From positions 434,001-498,000 of the forward strand of contig JAVTVJ010000660.1 of assembly GCA_034509425.1 (NCBI GenBank): a stretch of 64,000 nucleotides of DNA, in the 5' to 3' direction. A model generated the notes under the pieces. The model did not search any database, was not told where the DNA came from, and saw only the letters and a list, made by a program, of their open reading frames with translations. Made by a program: the position numbers and the translations under genes. This document shows, one piece after another, positions 23,101 through 35,572 of this stretch; within the stretch, counting starts at the first letter, position 1, and each line of letters opens with the position of its first letter. This stretch comes from Eopsaltria australis. Lineage: Eukaryota; Chordata; Aves; Passeriformes; Petroicidae.

Positions 23101-26100
23101 TCCCTCCTCTCCTTCAGCTGGGATCAAACACCCCATGGCTTCATGACATTTGAATTAGGTAGGAGCCTTCCTAGTTCAAAAAAGGCAATAAACTCATTAT
23201 CAAGACACACATTCAACAACCTCCTGACACATTAGGTCTGTTACAGAGCCAGGTGCTTCACATCTCAAGCCCAGATCCTGGCCAGAGCAGTTCAGGAAGG
23301 GAAACCCAGAGCAGAGCAGTTCCCTGGGCAGGTCTCTGTGCAGCTCCTACCTTGCTGGGGAACTGCTGGATGATGTGTGGTGTGTAGGTGACCTCAGATG
23401 GCTTCTTGTGCAGGGACACCACCACGAAGAGCTCGAAGAGCCGCTGCTCCTGCAGCTCGATGAGATCTCTCTCCAGGGTCTGGTAGTGTGGGTTCCTCTT
23501 GGAGGCCAAGTGCCTCAGGCACCTGTGGCGACCTGGGGAGAGGAATAAATCCCAATCCAGCCTGTGGCTGGCACTGCCACACTCCTACAGGGCACAGAAG
23601 AGCATTGCCATGTGAGGGGGAGATGGGATGGGTGGGTTTGCCCAACATCCAGCTGCTCTCTGTGGGGTACGGGACCCCTGTGTCAGCTCCTCGTGCTCTT
23701 CTCCCAGGGAACAAGGGACAGGAGGAAAGGAAATGACCTCAGGTTCCATCATGAGAGGTTTAGATTGGATAGCAGGGACAATTTCATCACTGGAATGGTT
23801 GTTAAGCACTGGAACAGGCTGCCCAGGGCAGTGGTGGAGTCACCAGCCCTGGAGGTGTTTAAAAAACGTGTGGATGTGGCACTTGAGGATGTGGTTTAGT
23901 GGTGAGCATGGTGGTGCTGCTGGCTTGATGATTGGACTTGATGACCTTAGAGGTCTTTCCCAACCCAAACAATTCCAGGATTCTGTGATTCAGACAGGGA
24001 GCACTGGCCTGGCAGCAGCTCTGCAAATCCCCCCTGACAGACAATGACATTCCTTCTGCTGCCTTGATGTTTTCACACATCTCAGGGTGACACAACAGGG
24101 TACCAGAGAGGGGAGCCCAGCCCCACCAGGACTCAGGGAGCCACTCCAAACACCACAGGCATTCAGGAGAGGCAGAGGCAGTTCCCTGGCCAAGGAACCC
24201 CCAGGTGGGCTGTCCTGACAGGCAGCACAGGCTCACAAGCACAGGCACAGCCCTCTGACGTCAGGAATTCCTGTGGCCCAGGCACCGTGACACATCCTGG
24301 ACACTTTCAAACAACTCAGTGACTCAATCACTGCATTTCTGCTGAGATTCTTCACTCTCCACTACTCTCCTTAACATAAAAAAAAAAAATGGAACTTCAC
24401 TTTTCATTCCAAGTCAAAACCTTTTGAGAGTTTCCCTCCAAGTAAATGAAACACCTGAAATAATTCATAGAATTCTTGAATGGTTTGGGTTGAAGGGACC
24501 TTAAAGCTCATCCAGTGCCACCTCCTGTCATGGCAGGGACACCTTTCTCTATCCCAGGCTGCTCCAAGCCCTGTCCAACCTGGCCTTGGACACTGCCAGG
24601 GATCCAGGGGCAGCCACAGCTTCTCTGGGCACCCTGTGCCAGATCCTTCTGTTTAATCTGTCTTCACATGGAAGCTAAAACCAGTCAAAACCAAGTAGGT
24701 GCTTCAAGTCTGGAGTTTGGGGCTATGGTCAAACTCAGGATGTTGGAACCACACAAACACCCAGGTGACTTCTCCCCAGAGGAAAGGACATTTCACAGCA
24801 TTACATAAAACAGAACCAAGGGAAGGAATCAGGAGGGAAATAACCTCAAGCAGCAGCAGCAGCAAAGGTGATCAGGAACAACCTCCCACAAGCCACCCAA
24901 AAATGACTCTGCTTCTGGTGTCTGGCAGATTAATGGCATTAAACCTGAAGGGCTCAGGGGAAGGGGCAGAAACAGAGGTTGGTTTGTCACAGCAGCAGCT
25001 CCCAGACTTGGCCATGTGGCCTCTGAGAGGCTCCCTGGCCCTGGCCCTGTCTCAGCAGATCCCACACATCGGTGTGCTCATCCCACAGGGCCCCAGCCAA
25101 GGGTGCAGTGCTTGGGGACAGGACCAGCCCCTGTGATTCACTCACTTTTGGGCTGATTTTCCGTATCGCTTTCATTCCCACTGGTTTCACCTGAAACACA
25201 CATAGTTTTCACTTATTAGCCACGCAGAAGGAAGATGGGCAACACCCAAAGTTGGGAAAGAGAGAGAGCCTGAGACTCATCAGATCAGCATCCCTCGGGG
25301 CTGCCCACCAATCCTGCCCAAAGCATCGGCCAAGGGCAGCTGGAAATTGTGTTACAACAGCGAATTTCAAACAGCAGAGCTGGTATCAAGCCAGTGCTGT
25401 CAGTGAATGACCTGCAGGTCAGCTGAACGTGGGCAAAGAACACAAACCTGCTGCTGTAAAACTGAACAGAGCTGCTGAACAGAATAACTATAAATAAAGA
25501 CCATGTTATGGCTACAGAATCAGAACAAGGCACACAGACCATGAGTGCAGCACTCAGAGGCAGTCCTCATGCCAAGTGGTTTTCTGAGGAATTTTTGCTT
25601 TAATCTGCTTTTTTGAAAAAGCACTTTCAACCAGCAGCCCAGCTCTCCAGGCTCAGAATCCTCCACTTGTGACAGGGTTACATTTGGGTTAGGCAAGTGT
25701 TCCCTGAGCTGAAAGCTCCATTCCAGCCACGAGTCTGGGGTTTGCACTGTTGTGTCAGCACACAGGGAGAGGAATTGTGCCGCTCAAGGTGTTCAGAGCA
25801 CAGACCCCAATACCTTTCACTGGAGCTGCTTCCCTCCCAGCAGGACTGAGCACCTTCACCTTCTTCTTCCCACGCTTGGAATCAAAGATCTCCTGTATTT
25901 TCAGTACCAGCTGAAATCCAAAGCAGAAGGAGAGGTTAATGTGGGGGTCCAGAGAAGGGTCCAGGTGCCTACGGGAGGGCAGCCCAACAGCCACCATCCA
26001 GGACTTGGGGAAAGCTGCCCAAATCCTGCAGGAACCCTGGCTCAGAGTCCTTCTAGCCCAGCTCATTGGATAAAGAATGAGCACAGATTTCTGCTTGCAA

Positions 26101-29100
26101 GAGAGGGATCCCTGTCAGCACAGCTCAAAGCTGACACCAGACTGTGCAAGCATTCTGGAAATTGTCACACTTGCCTCCCCAAATAGAAGTGACAAACCGT
26201 CTGGCATCAGATCTCCATTTTCTATGCAAAGGCACTTGCAAGAACATCTCACAAACCCTCCAGCACAGGGGACTCAGAACATGCTCCCCAGCACCCAAAC
26301 TCCTTCCAAGCCCTGGAAAAGCAGAGCTCTCTCCCTGTAGCTTGGGGGTTGCTTTTTGGGCTGCTTTTTGAGTTTGCTGCTGTAGTTGGATGTCAGCTCA
26401 AGTCTCCTAAAGCACAAGTGAGGCACAGAACAAGGCTGCTCCAGGTGTTTGCTGGAATGAAAGCATAAAGTACTCAGAGTAATCTGCTCTGGTGGAAGGT
26501 GTCCCTGCCCAGGGCAGGGGGGTGCAATGAGGTGGAATTTAAGGGCTCTTCCACCCAAACTATTCTGTGATTTTGCACAAATGAAGACAGAGAGTGGGAC
26601 AGAACAATGGGTCTGTGCTGCAGGACCACACACCTGGTCCACTGGAAGGAAAAAGCTGGGAAAAAGCACAGCCCAGTCCAGTCATGAAAGAAGGGTCAGC
26701 ATTTTTTGACACTCTGTCTTGGTGCTGGTAATCTCCCTTCCACTGGTCACAACAGCCTTAGAGCCAAAGCCTGACACTCTCTGTGTCCCTGTCACAGCCT
26801 GCTCTGTCCTTTCCCCTCACCTGCCAGTGCCCCAGGGGCTCCAGACTCCCCACATCAAAGGCAGCTTTTGCTTCAGCTGAGGAGGGATTTACCCTAAAAG
26901 CAGGGAGCAGGTCAAGTTCATTCCTGCCTCAAGAATTCGTTAAACTGAACACAGGAGGGTGGGGCCCAGCCATTTGTCATCACAAATACTGCATAAAAAG
27001 AAAATGTATTAAAGAGAACCTGTTTGTTCAGCTCAAGCCTTTAATCCCCACATCAGCAAACCAGGCTCAGGCTCTCCTTTTCCAATGGATTTCTCCCCAT
27101 TTTCTGCCTCAGCCAGTCCTCCCAGCACGAGGAGGCTGCAGGGAGCAAACAGCCCACAGCAGAGAGCAGTGCTCCTCCTGCCAAATCTGCCTCCTTTCCC
27201 TTTTTATTCAGCCTTACCTAGAAGATCTTCATTTCTGTCCTGATTTTTGTGCAGCTGAGTCACCACCCTGGGTGTGTTTGGGGCAGCTGTGTGTTTCTCA
27301 AGCAAAAAAGTTTTGTCTTTTTAGACCCCAGTCCTGTTCTCATCCTCTCGAGCAATCTTGGCTCAATTCCTCACGAGCAAAGAGAGTAAAGTGCTCTTCC
27401 TGCACGTAAATTGTTACCAGATTTTTGGAATAGGTTTGCTTTTGGAGAACATTTTATTTTTCCCTCTCCAAATGAAAGGTAGTCTCCATCACAGCATTTT
27501 TATCATCTTGCCATCTCCTTCCTGATTTTCCAGACCTAGGGTTTGTTTAAAAACACAGACAGAAGTTACTTGATACTCCCAAGCACTTTCAAGGTTTGAG
27601 GAGTCCTTTGCAGCTGTCCAACTCTACCTCAGAGTCTTGTGCAATCTGAGCAAATACACGTGATTTTCAGATGAAATAAAGATCTGCTGAAGCAAAATGA
27701 TTTTACCACAGCAAAAATGAGTCCTTGCCACTACCACAACTGGAATTTGAGTCCCATGCACAAAGTGCCACCACAGTGGCAGCTGCAGCTGCCCTTTTGC
27801 AGCACGTGGTGCCTTTTAGCACTGAGGGATGTGAGCTGGTAACCGAAACAAGGATCCAGAAAGGCTCCCAAGACACCAAAGGAGAGTCAGAACAGTCCTC
27901 TGTGTGAAGGTGCATCAAAAACCTTCCTCACCCCTCTGGCCTCAGCTTAATTGTCTCTGCAGCCAGGCAGGAGGAAGAGGCCAGAAGGGATGGACAGCTG
28001 TATGAAGGCTTTGTGAAATGCTCTGATCCCTGAGAGTTCCTCTGCACCTTTAAACTATGAAACAGCTGTTCCTGATGCCAGCCCAGAACTCCAGGGCAAC
28101 ATTCCAAGTAACCATCCCATAGCTCAGGGCCTGCAGTGGGACACCAGGATCAGTCTGGGAAGTCCCTGGGAGCAGGGACAGGTCCACACAGCATCACAGA
28201 GCTGCCCCTGAGCTCTCCAAGGGCACAAACCCAGCACCATCACATGCCATGGAAACACTGGGAACAAGGCTTAGACGGCAAAGCACGAGGAAGGGCTTGT
28301 GTTCACACACAGCCCTGACCTCCAGGTCAGCACTGAGCACTTTGTCTGCCAACAAAAACACCACTGTCCCAGCTAGAACTGGCACTCAGCTCCCCAAACA
28401 CCAGCCCTGCAACTTGGAGAGGGAATGGCTGCAGCAGCAGTGCCAAGCAGCAATCACCTGCCTGGCACACAGCTCTGTGACCACTTGCAAAGCACTTGCA
28501 AAGCAGCAAGAGCTTGAAATGCCAGGCAAGAAGTGAAGTTTCGCACTTGAATCTCACCCAGGGCAGGTTCTTCCTCCTGCTGGCAGCCTCCACTGCTCGG
28601 AACAGCTTCCACTCAGACAGAGTGACAGGCAGGGAGGTCTCCTTCCCCATCTTCCCCTGGAAACTGGGCTGGGAGGGCTTCAGCTCCAGTGTCTTGCGGC
28701 TGAGGAAGGGAGGTTTTGGTGGAGGCTGGAAAACAGAAGCAGAGGAGATAGTTAAGTGTGAGATCGAGCTTTGGTGCAAGGTCACAGGCAGAGGAGTCAG
28801 ATTACAGCTGGTAAATCCAAGCTCTCCATCCCACCTCCCACTCAAGCATCTCACCAACACTCTCCTGTTCCTGCTCTTTTGCTCCTCAGCAGCCTAACCA
28901 GCTGCCATGGCTGTTCATTATTTATGTTATATATTATTTACATTAACAACAATCAATACAATAAGGAAACCCAATGATTTGCAGTGTGGGATGTGAGGCT
29001 GAGGGTGAGCACAAACGAGGGCCCTTGTGAGGATGATTCTGCAAACACCTGACCCTTTAATCCCCCTTCCCTACCTTGGGAGCCCTGCTGATGCTCCGGG

Positions 29101-32100
29101 GAGGGGGCAGCTTCCAGACAGATGGGACCTTCCACAGGGGCAAGGGCAGTGCTCTGATGTCTTCATAGGGATTTTCTTTTGTAGGACCTGGAAAAAGCAT
29201 TGGATGGGGGATTTATAAAAGGAGATAAAGCCTTGTGTTTTTTTGCCAGGGATATAAATGGGGAGAGGGTGCAGCTGTCTGCCAAGCTGTAACAGGGTCT
29301 GAGAGACCTGTTTACAGTTGGATGAGGTTCCCACCACATCCTTCTACCCCACTGCCATCAACTTGGCAAACTGAACACGGACTCAGCAGAACAAAACACT
29401 TCTTCCCCTGCAGAGCAAGCAGCTCTATTGCAAAGCAGCTCATTTTGGCAGTGTTCACACTGATCTCTGTGCAGCACTCAAGCAGAGCATTCCAAGAGCT
29501 AACAAAGAAACCAGTTCAGCACGGGCCAACTCCAACGACCTCCCGTGACATCTGAAATCAGGCTGCTCACGTGCAGATGTCACCAACACCAACAAAGAGC
29601 CCCAGATGGGGAAGACCTTAAAAGTCCCAGAGCTGGAAACGGCCTCAGTGCATCATCACCTTCACTGCTCCCTCCCCAGCACAGCTGCCACCCTTCCACA
29701 CACTGAGGGCACCCCCAGAAGCACAGGCACATACAGAGAATGTCCTCGTAGATGTTGTCCTCGGACTGAGTGTAGACCAGCCTGGGTCCTGCAGTGCCAT
29801 TTGTCTCCTCCCGAGGTCTGTGGGAGCCGCTGGCCGCCGGCCGCTTGCGGAAGCCCTGGATGTCCTCAAACTCAAAAGATTTCCTAGAGGAAAACCAGTG
29901 TAACTGCTTCTAAAGGCACCTTCTAAAGGCTTGAGTTTCCTGGCTGCAGTCTCCACGCAGTGTGGCCCTCCTTGGGAGCATCCAGCACAGGGGTGCTCCA
30001 CTCTGCACTCACATTTCTGAGGGTTGAGGTCTGACCCCAGGCAGCAGCTCAGCCCCTCCCTCCTGCCCCATGGGATGGGAGAGGCAATCAGAGGGTGAAA
30101 GAGAGAAAACACATGCATGGGTAGAGATAAAGACAGTGTGGAAGGTAAAGCAACAGCTGCACAGGCAAGAAAAGCAAAACAAGGGATTCATTCCCAATTT
30201 CCCTCGGCAGGCAGGTGTTCAGCCATGTCCAGGGGCTCTGCCATGCGGAACGCTGACTTGGGAACACAAACTCCAAACATTTTCCCCCTTTCTGCTTCTT
30301 CCCCAGTTTTTACTGCTGAGCAGAGCATCACAGGGTTTGGAATATTCCTGTGTCACAGCTGGCTGACCACTGCCGTGTCCCCTCCCAGCTCACACACTGC
30401 TGTGGGATCAGTGTTTTCATCACAACCCCAAAACACAGCACCACACAAGATGCCAAGAAGAAAATTATGCCAGTCAAAGCCAGCACACCAAGTGAGTCCT
30501 GCTCACTTACTCTGGGGGATTTTTTAAGTTAAAAAGGGAGCTGGAGGCTCCATGGCCAAGCACACTCCAAGCAGGCATGGCCAGACCCATCCTGTCAGAG
30601 GCAAGAACCCAAACCATGTTTTGCAGACTTGCAGCAGCTCACAGCCAGGGCACTGCTTCCCACTGGGCCTCTCCTGCTCGTGCTCAGGGTGTTCATGCAT
30701 TTGTGGGTTGGAATTTCCCTCCACTTGGCCACTATTTTGAAATTAGGGCACTGAGGTCACAGAGCAGCTGGCAGGGATCGTCACCGTCATCAAATTTGGG
30801 TTGTTGCTGCACAATTTGCCACAGTTGAAGGTTTCAGGACCTCAAGCCACATCTCTGCTGGTACTGTGCACACCAGTCTAGCACAGATAGGATTTGCATC
30901 AGGCCACCTCAGAAGGGTATGGGAAAGAGGGAGAACCAGCCAAACCTACTGCAACAGCAGCACCCACAGCCTCCAGCCTTAAGCAGCAAGAGAATCCTTC
31001 TCTTCCCAGGAAAGCCAAACACTCAGCAGCCACAGTGCCCCAAAAGAAAGCTGCTCTGCCATCCACAAAGTGCAGCTGAGGGCAAGCAGCAGGCAGGGAG
31101 CAGGCAGAGAGCAGGGAGGTCTCTCCCTGGGGCCACCACTCTGTCACTCCACTCTGTCCTAAGGTGTGGGCTGACACCTGTTTGGAACCTGGAGCCTTCT
31201 TTGCAAGATTGTCAGCAGCAAAAGCAGGACACTTTCACCCAGGAATATCCTTTCCCCAGGAAAGGAGGCACCATCACTAGCAGCACCTCCACAAGGACAT
31301 CATGCCAAGCAAGCTGCTTACACCCATCTAGAAAGTGATTTAAGGAAACATTTCAGACATGAGAGATGAATTATGTACCTCTGGGCTCTCCCTCTGATCC
31401 TCCTGCTGGCTGTTTTCTTCTCGGGGTTGTTGGGGGGTGACACCAGGTCCCTTCCACACTGCTTTTGCAGGGGAGCTTCCCTGGTGCCACTGGCATCTCT
31501 ACGGCCACCAGCCCCCTTCTCTGCCAGGTAGCGGAAAGTCCTGCGGGGTTTGGGGGGTGGATCAGGAGCTGCCTCCTCCTCCTGCCCCTCAACCTCAGAG
31601 TAAATGTTTTTCAAGCTCCTCTCCGCCCTGCAGAGAGTGTCCACTCCTTTGATTTGCAGTTCTCTTTCTGTGGAGCCAGGGCTGCCTCGCTTCCTCTGCA
31701 GGTCCGAGGGAACAGCAGGAGCTCTGCCAGGCAGGAGGGGCTCTGCTCTCCTCCACAGGGCTTGTGAGGTATAGAAGTTCCCTGGGGGCAGTGCCACCCC
31801 CGGGGCCAGGAGGCCTGTTTGCCCCTCTCCTTTCTCCTTGCCTCGGGAAGCTGGGCCCCCACAGTCCCCAGTGCGCCAGCAGCTCCGTGCATCTTCCCTG
31901 AAATCCAGCCCCAGGCTCTTTGGATCTTTGGGCCCAGCCTTCCTGCCATTCTCTGTGCATTCTGGCTTCACTTTGGGCAGTGCATTGCAACTGGGGTTAT
32001 ACTTTACTCCAAAGTCCTGTGGCTGCTGCCTCTCCTTGCCGGGGCAGCCCCGTGTCCTGCCCTCCCACTGCGAGATCTTCTGCTTGATGTTGCGGCAGTG

Positions 32101-32166
32101 GCTGCGGGACAGGGTGTGCACGGCTGCACGGGAGAAGCTGCTGTCCCCAGCCCCCGTGGGGTGCAT
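14129..32166 (-). CDS. DENND2C: DENND2C, DENN-domain Rab GEF (apparent frameshift in exon 15 of 18)
   Basis: DENND2-family proteins are guanine-nucleotide exchange factors for Rab GTPases (Rab9 is reported for this subfamily). Coding exons in transcript order: 31379-32166, 29735-29883, 29075-29187, 28558-28725, 25814-25910, 25146-25190, 23351-23532, 21288-21397, 20643-20712, 20226-20303, 19347-19487, 18542-18690, 17989-18166, 17624-17665, 16587-16691, 15568-15807, 14727-14813, 14129-14160. The start at 32166 aligns with the mammalian N-terminus (then SFSRAAVHTLSRSHC and IKQKISQWEGR). Later landmarks are ENPYEDI, GETSGNESDTENQPK, the uDENN segment RLFELFVVVSLHKKPS, cDENN motifs RKLL, LPEVYCIVSRLGCFNLFSK, MEAPFPAPG and LLLERRVIFVADNLSTLS, and the dDENN end MKFLQKK. 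The sum is 2774 nt, one short of 925 codons: exon 16587-16691 lacks one base. All other exons are in phase. Human DENND2C has 928 aa. Confidence 0.95.
14194..14375 (+). mobile_element. CR1 LINE 3' end, sense
   Basis: A CR1 tail ('ggtggggaggccctggc' through 'cccaaatcattgtgggattc') lies 35 bp beyond the last DENND2C acceptor, in the final intron. It is non-coding. Confidence 0.85.
15105..15567. repeat. Minisatellite abutting a DENND2C splice donor
   Basis: Units of roughly 24-28 bp, on the transcribed strand GTTTGCCATCACCCTCC plus TGTTCCTTG, fill 460 bp. The array begins exactly at the donor of exon 15568-15807, whose intron starts gtttgccatcgccctcc. Ten further GGTTTGC copies occur in the array. 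Long open frames across it (Pro/Ser/Cys/Leu repeats) are artefacts. Confidence 0.9.
16587..16691 (-). pseudogene. DENND2C: DENND2C coding exon 15 with apparent 1-bp deletion
   Basis: The exon opens in frame as VSDEDEILPHKLQAALEQI and should continue LEERSEIL, as in other vertebrates. The transcribed strand reads CAAATCTGGAAGAGCGG where CAAAT-C-CTGG is expected, so one base is missing near 16634-16635. The exon is 105 nt, but the entry phase (0) and exit phase (1) need 106. If real, translation shifts after about residue 789 and meets TGA at 15799-15801, three codons into the next exon. That would remove most of the dDENN domain. The entry marks a broken exon inside an otherwise intact gene and does not claim that the whole gene is dead. 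A sequencing or assembly error is the simplest alternative. Confidence 0.8.
18838..19085 (+). mobile_element. CR1 LINE 3' end, sense
   Basis: A CR1 subfamily with the motif 'ttcttcccccagagggtgc' and the end 'gggtcccttccagctctg' then 'atgattct'. It lies in a DENND2C intron between exons 18542-18690 and 19347-19487. Confidence 0.85.
19270..19322. repeat. 14-bp direct repeats
   Basis: AGCCCACAGGG is repeated three times in tandem, just inside the intron about 20 bp past the donor of DENND2C exon 19347-19487. Confidence 0.75.
20868..21012. repeat. 37-bp tandem repeat, four copies
   Basis: Four nearly identical units with CTTTTCCATCTCTCC, TTCCCAGCTGCTCTCACTGA lie in the DENND2C intron between exons 20643-20712 and 21288-21397. 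The array is mid-intron and not at a splice site. Confidence 0.85.
23738..23992 (+). mobile_element. CR1 LINE 3' end, sense
   Basis: The motifs 'ctggaacaggctgcccag', 'gtggagtcaccagccctgg', 'ttgatgaccttagaggtc' and terminal 'aggattctgtgattc' identify a CR1 tail. It lies in the DENND2C intron between exons 23351-23532 and 25146-25190. Confidence 0.9.
24466..24652 (-). mobile_element. CR1 LINE 3' end, antisense
   Basis: Begins 'atagaattcttgaatggt' and continues 'ttgaagggaccttaaagc' to 'ctctgggcaccctgtgcc'. It lies in the same DENND2C intron as the sense copy at 23738-23992, so the two form an inverted pair about 0.5 kb apart. Confidence 0.88.
26487..26580 (+). mobile_element. CR1 LINE 3' terminus, short sense fragment
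   Basis: Only the last 90 bp remain: 'ggtggaaggtgtccctgcc' to 'cccaaactattctgtgat'. It lies in the 2.6-kb DENND2C intron 25911-28557, whose remainder shows no coding content. Confidence 0.75.
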
Positions 32167-34911
32167 GGCAGGGGCCAGAGGGCTCACACACAGCCCATGT
32201 CCAGCCCTGGCCACGTCCTCCCGTGTCCTGCACACATCAAAGCTGGCACGACACTCCCGAGTGCCCGGCGGTGTGGGAGAGTCCGGGCTGGCTGCTCCGA
32301 CCTGCGGGCAGAAACAAGAGCCATCAGCTGCACCCCAGCCATGCTCCCCACCCCGAACCCACAGCTGCTCCCTGGCAGCTTCTGCAGGACATTCCTCCCC
32401 AAATCACATCCACCACGTGCTCAGGACAGGCTTCCAGAGCTCGCTCCCCACAGGGGTGATTGTGCACACATCTGGGGGGGCGAGCCAAAGGGAGCTGGGG
32501 CTTCACCGGCTTCAAAAACAAACACAGCAGGCACGAAACACCCTGAGGGATCCCAAGCATCCAAACCCAAGGAAATTATTTAATGGTAGAGGAACACAGC
32601 AGTGTGGATCTCAGCCAGGCCTTCTGCAGGAGTGCAGCTCCTCCTGATGCTCAGGAAGTGGAGACAAATCCCTGTGGCACCTGAGCTCCCCGCTCAGCAG
32701 AGACACAGCAGGATCCAGGGCACCAGGGCAGCTCTAGAAAAAAGGAATCACACCTACTGCTCCAGAGAGGAGCTGCTGCTTCACACTGGACAAGATGAGC
32801 TGTGGTGGTTGGGGAAGAGCCTGACTCTGGCAGTGCATCCTCCTCCCAGAAGTGCTCTATTGCTCCACAACACAAGTGAAAACCTGGCTGGTGTTTTGTT
32901 TGTCAACACCTGACCTAAATTTGCCACCCAAGAGACTGCAGGGCAGCGGTGCCCAGCCTGTGGCTTGCAGCCAGGGGAGTTTCAAAAGGCAGAAGAAACA
33001 GGTGAGTTCTCATCTTCAAGAGAAAAATCACCCTTTGTTTAGATCAGTAGAGAAGGAATGCTAAAGAAACACTCTGGCTTCTTCCACCCAAGCAGAGCCT
33101 GCACAAACAGGAGGTGCTCTTTGAGACTTCCCACACCTGTAATCCAGGGGATACAGCACATCCTCCAGGTAATCCAGCAAGGAATGCAGGTGGCACCACC
33201 AGGGAGAGCTGGGGTGTCTGTACAGGCCCAGCAGCTGCAAGCCCAGCATGGCCTCAGTACAGGCATTTCATGTGTGGAATCCTCAGCTTTGGAGCCCTTT
33301 GGCTCTACTTGTAGCTCACAAGGCATCCCCAATATTCCCAGATACACCAGCACAGGTGAAAACTCATCCTGGACAGAAGACAGCAGCCCAAAGGCTCTAA
33401 CCAGCCCCATTCCTCCCTTCCTCTGGGCAATTACCCCGTTTCAGAAGTTCCAACCCTCCAGCTGTATTTAACAACCTCCATTGGTAGTAGGAGACAAGTG
33501 CTCAGCTCAGGCCAGGGGCCACACTGCCTTTGGTAACATTGCCCTGGCACCAAGAAGTCCCCCTGCAAAAGGCAGGGAAACAGCAGCATCCCACACAGGC
33601 AGAAAAGCAGAGGATCCCTGCAGAAAGGAGCCAGACCTGCTCCAGGTGGGGCCAGGGGCCAGAGTCACACCAAGCCCCAGCTGCCATGGCCGCCCTGGGC
33701 ACGTGTCCTCCACAGCCACTGCCACTGCCACCACACCCGGCCAGCACTGAGTCACCACAGCCTGGCAGAGTGGGCAGAGCCTGGGATGGGCAGCAAACCA
33801 AGCTGGGAGACAGAGGAGCTCCAACCTGCCTGGTGAGGGGTCATGTCCTACTCTCCAGGCTGGGTGTGGAGAGCCCCCACCACAGCAGACCCACACCCTG
33901 CCCACTGCTGGGACCACACCTCAAATCCCAGGGCTCAGGGCTATCCCTGGAGCTGCTGATCTGCTTGGCAGAGGCATCTCTGGTGCAATTAAAAGCAAAG
34001 CACTGGCCTTGGCAGGTCTACTTGATAGCAGTAGTGAGGAAGCTCACTGGTCAAGGACATCCCAGGGCTCCCAGGCAGTTCTGGCATGGTTTGGGCACAC
34101 ATGGCACCCAGCCCTGACACTGTGCTGCACTGTCCCTTCTGCCAGAGCAGCACTGTTGCTGTGGGAAGTAGCTCCCTGTCCCCACAGCCGTGGCTCCTGC
34201 AGGCTGGAATTGCTCATCCCATTGTCCCAGACAGCTGCTGGTAACTCTCCCACTCAGCAGAGAACAGGATAAACTTGGACAATCTGGGTAAGCCCCGAGC
34301 TGGGGATATTTGCTCCATCATCAGCCCTCTGTCCCTCATCAGCATTCCAGCCTGCCCTCAGTGCTTCCGTAGCCACTGGAGACCCTCTTCCTGCAGCAGC
34401 GAGGGGCCCCTGCCCTCTCCTATAAATAGGCATTGTTGCCAAAACATCCTGAGCCAGAGCAGAGCCATCCTTCCTCAGCCCGTGTCTGCAGAGCCCTGAT
34501 TAGCAGACAGGAAGGCAGCTTTCCCTCAATTCAGCTGTGCCACTCAACTGCTCCAGGACACTCCCCACGAGCTGCCAGGCAAAGGACAGGCTCTGCTGGG
34601 GACAGCCAGGGGAGGACAGGGCTCACACAGCCTCCTCAGCTGTCCAGCTTCACACCAGGCTCCTCCAGAGCCTGCCACAGGATTTCTGGATGCAGGACTG
34701 GCACAGGGAGGAGATCCCAAAGGAGCCTGCAGTGTGGAGCAAGGGTTTATCCAAGCACTAACCAAGGCCAGCACAAGCACTCCTGGGGCACACACAGCCC
34801 ATGCCCACACAGCCCACAGCTGCTTTGGTTCCCAACTCACTGGCTGCTTTCTCCTCCAGATACTCCAGCTGTGAGCTCCTCTGGGAGCAGCCTGGCAGAG
34901 TATCAGCTGAG

Positions 34912-35092
34912 AATCAGAATCTGCTTGGAAGGGACCCACAAGGATCATCCAGTGCAACTCCTGGCCCTGCACAGGGCACTCCTGGAGCTCTGGCAGCCTT
35001 GGGGCTGTGCCCATCCCCTGGGGAGCTGGTTCAGTGCTCCACCACCCTCTGGGGGAAGAACCTTTCCCTGAGATCCAACACCATCCATGAGG
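34912..35092 (-). mobile_element. CR1 LINE fragment, antisense
   Basis: 'ttggaagggacccacaagg' then 'atcatccagtgcaactcc', 'aggttcttccccca'-type complement 'gggggaagaacc', ending near 'tgagatccaacacc'. It lies in the DENND2C 5' intron. Confidence 0.85.
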
Positions 35093-35424
35093 ACAAATCA
35101 GTGCACAGAGGAGGCTGGGTAGCCCTGCAGAGCTTTCCAGGTGGGTCCATCCTTGCTGTGCCCAGGCTGGGCAGCTCTGCTGGCTGCCAGCCCACCCCAC
35201 ATCCTTCCTGCCATGGCTCATGCTGGGAAGGCTGCAACAACAACTGCCTGTGCTGCAGCTTCCTCAGCCAGCCAGACCCATTTGTGCTTCCTCATCTCAA
35301 GCATTCCATGGTCCAAATCAGGGCCTAATGCTCCTGCCCTCTCCCAGTGCCCATGTCCATGCTCCCGTGGTGAGGCACAACCAGGAGCTGAGAAATGCAG
35401 AGAAGCTCAGCCTTGGCCAGCACA

Positions 35425-35572
35425 TGGAATCCCAGAATGGGCTGGGTTGGAAGGGACCTTAAAGCTCATCTCCACCCCCTGCCACAGGCAGGAACACCTT
35501 CCACTGTCCCATGTTGCTCCAAACCCTGTCAAACCTGGCCTGGGACATGCAGGAATGGCATCCACAGACAGC
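35425..35572 (-). mobile_element. CR1 LINE 3' end, antisense
   Basis: 'cccagaatgggctgggttgg' then 'aagggaccttaaagctcatc' through 'aacctggcctgggacatg'. It lies in the DENND2C 5' intron. Confidence 0.85.

Noticed and set aside
23394..23714. Alternative frame across the DENND2C exon at 23351-23532
   Set aside because: Only the frame reading RNPHYQTLERDLIELQE joins both neighbouring exons in phase and matches DENN proteins.
23738..24652. Possible retroviral or LTR element
   Set aside because: The motifs are those of CR1 LINE 3' ends; no LTR boundaries, target-site duplication, gag or pol was seen.
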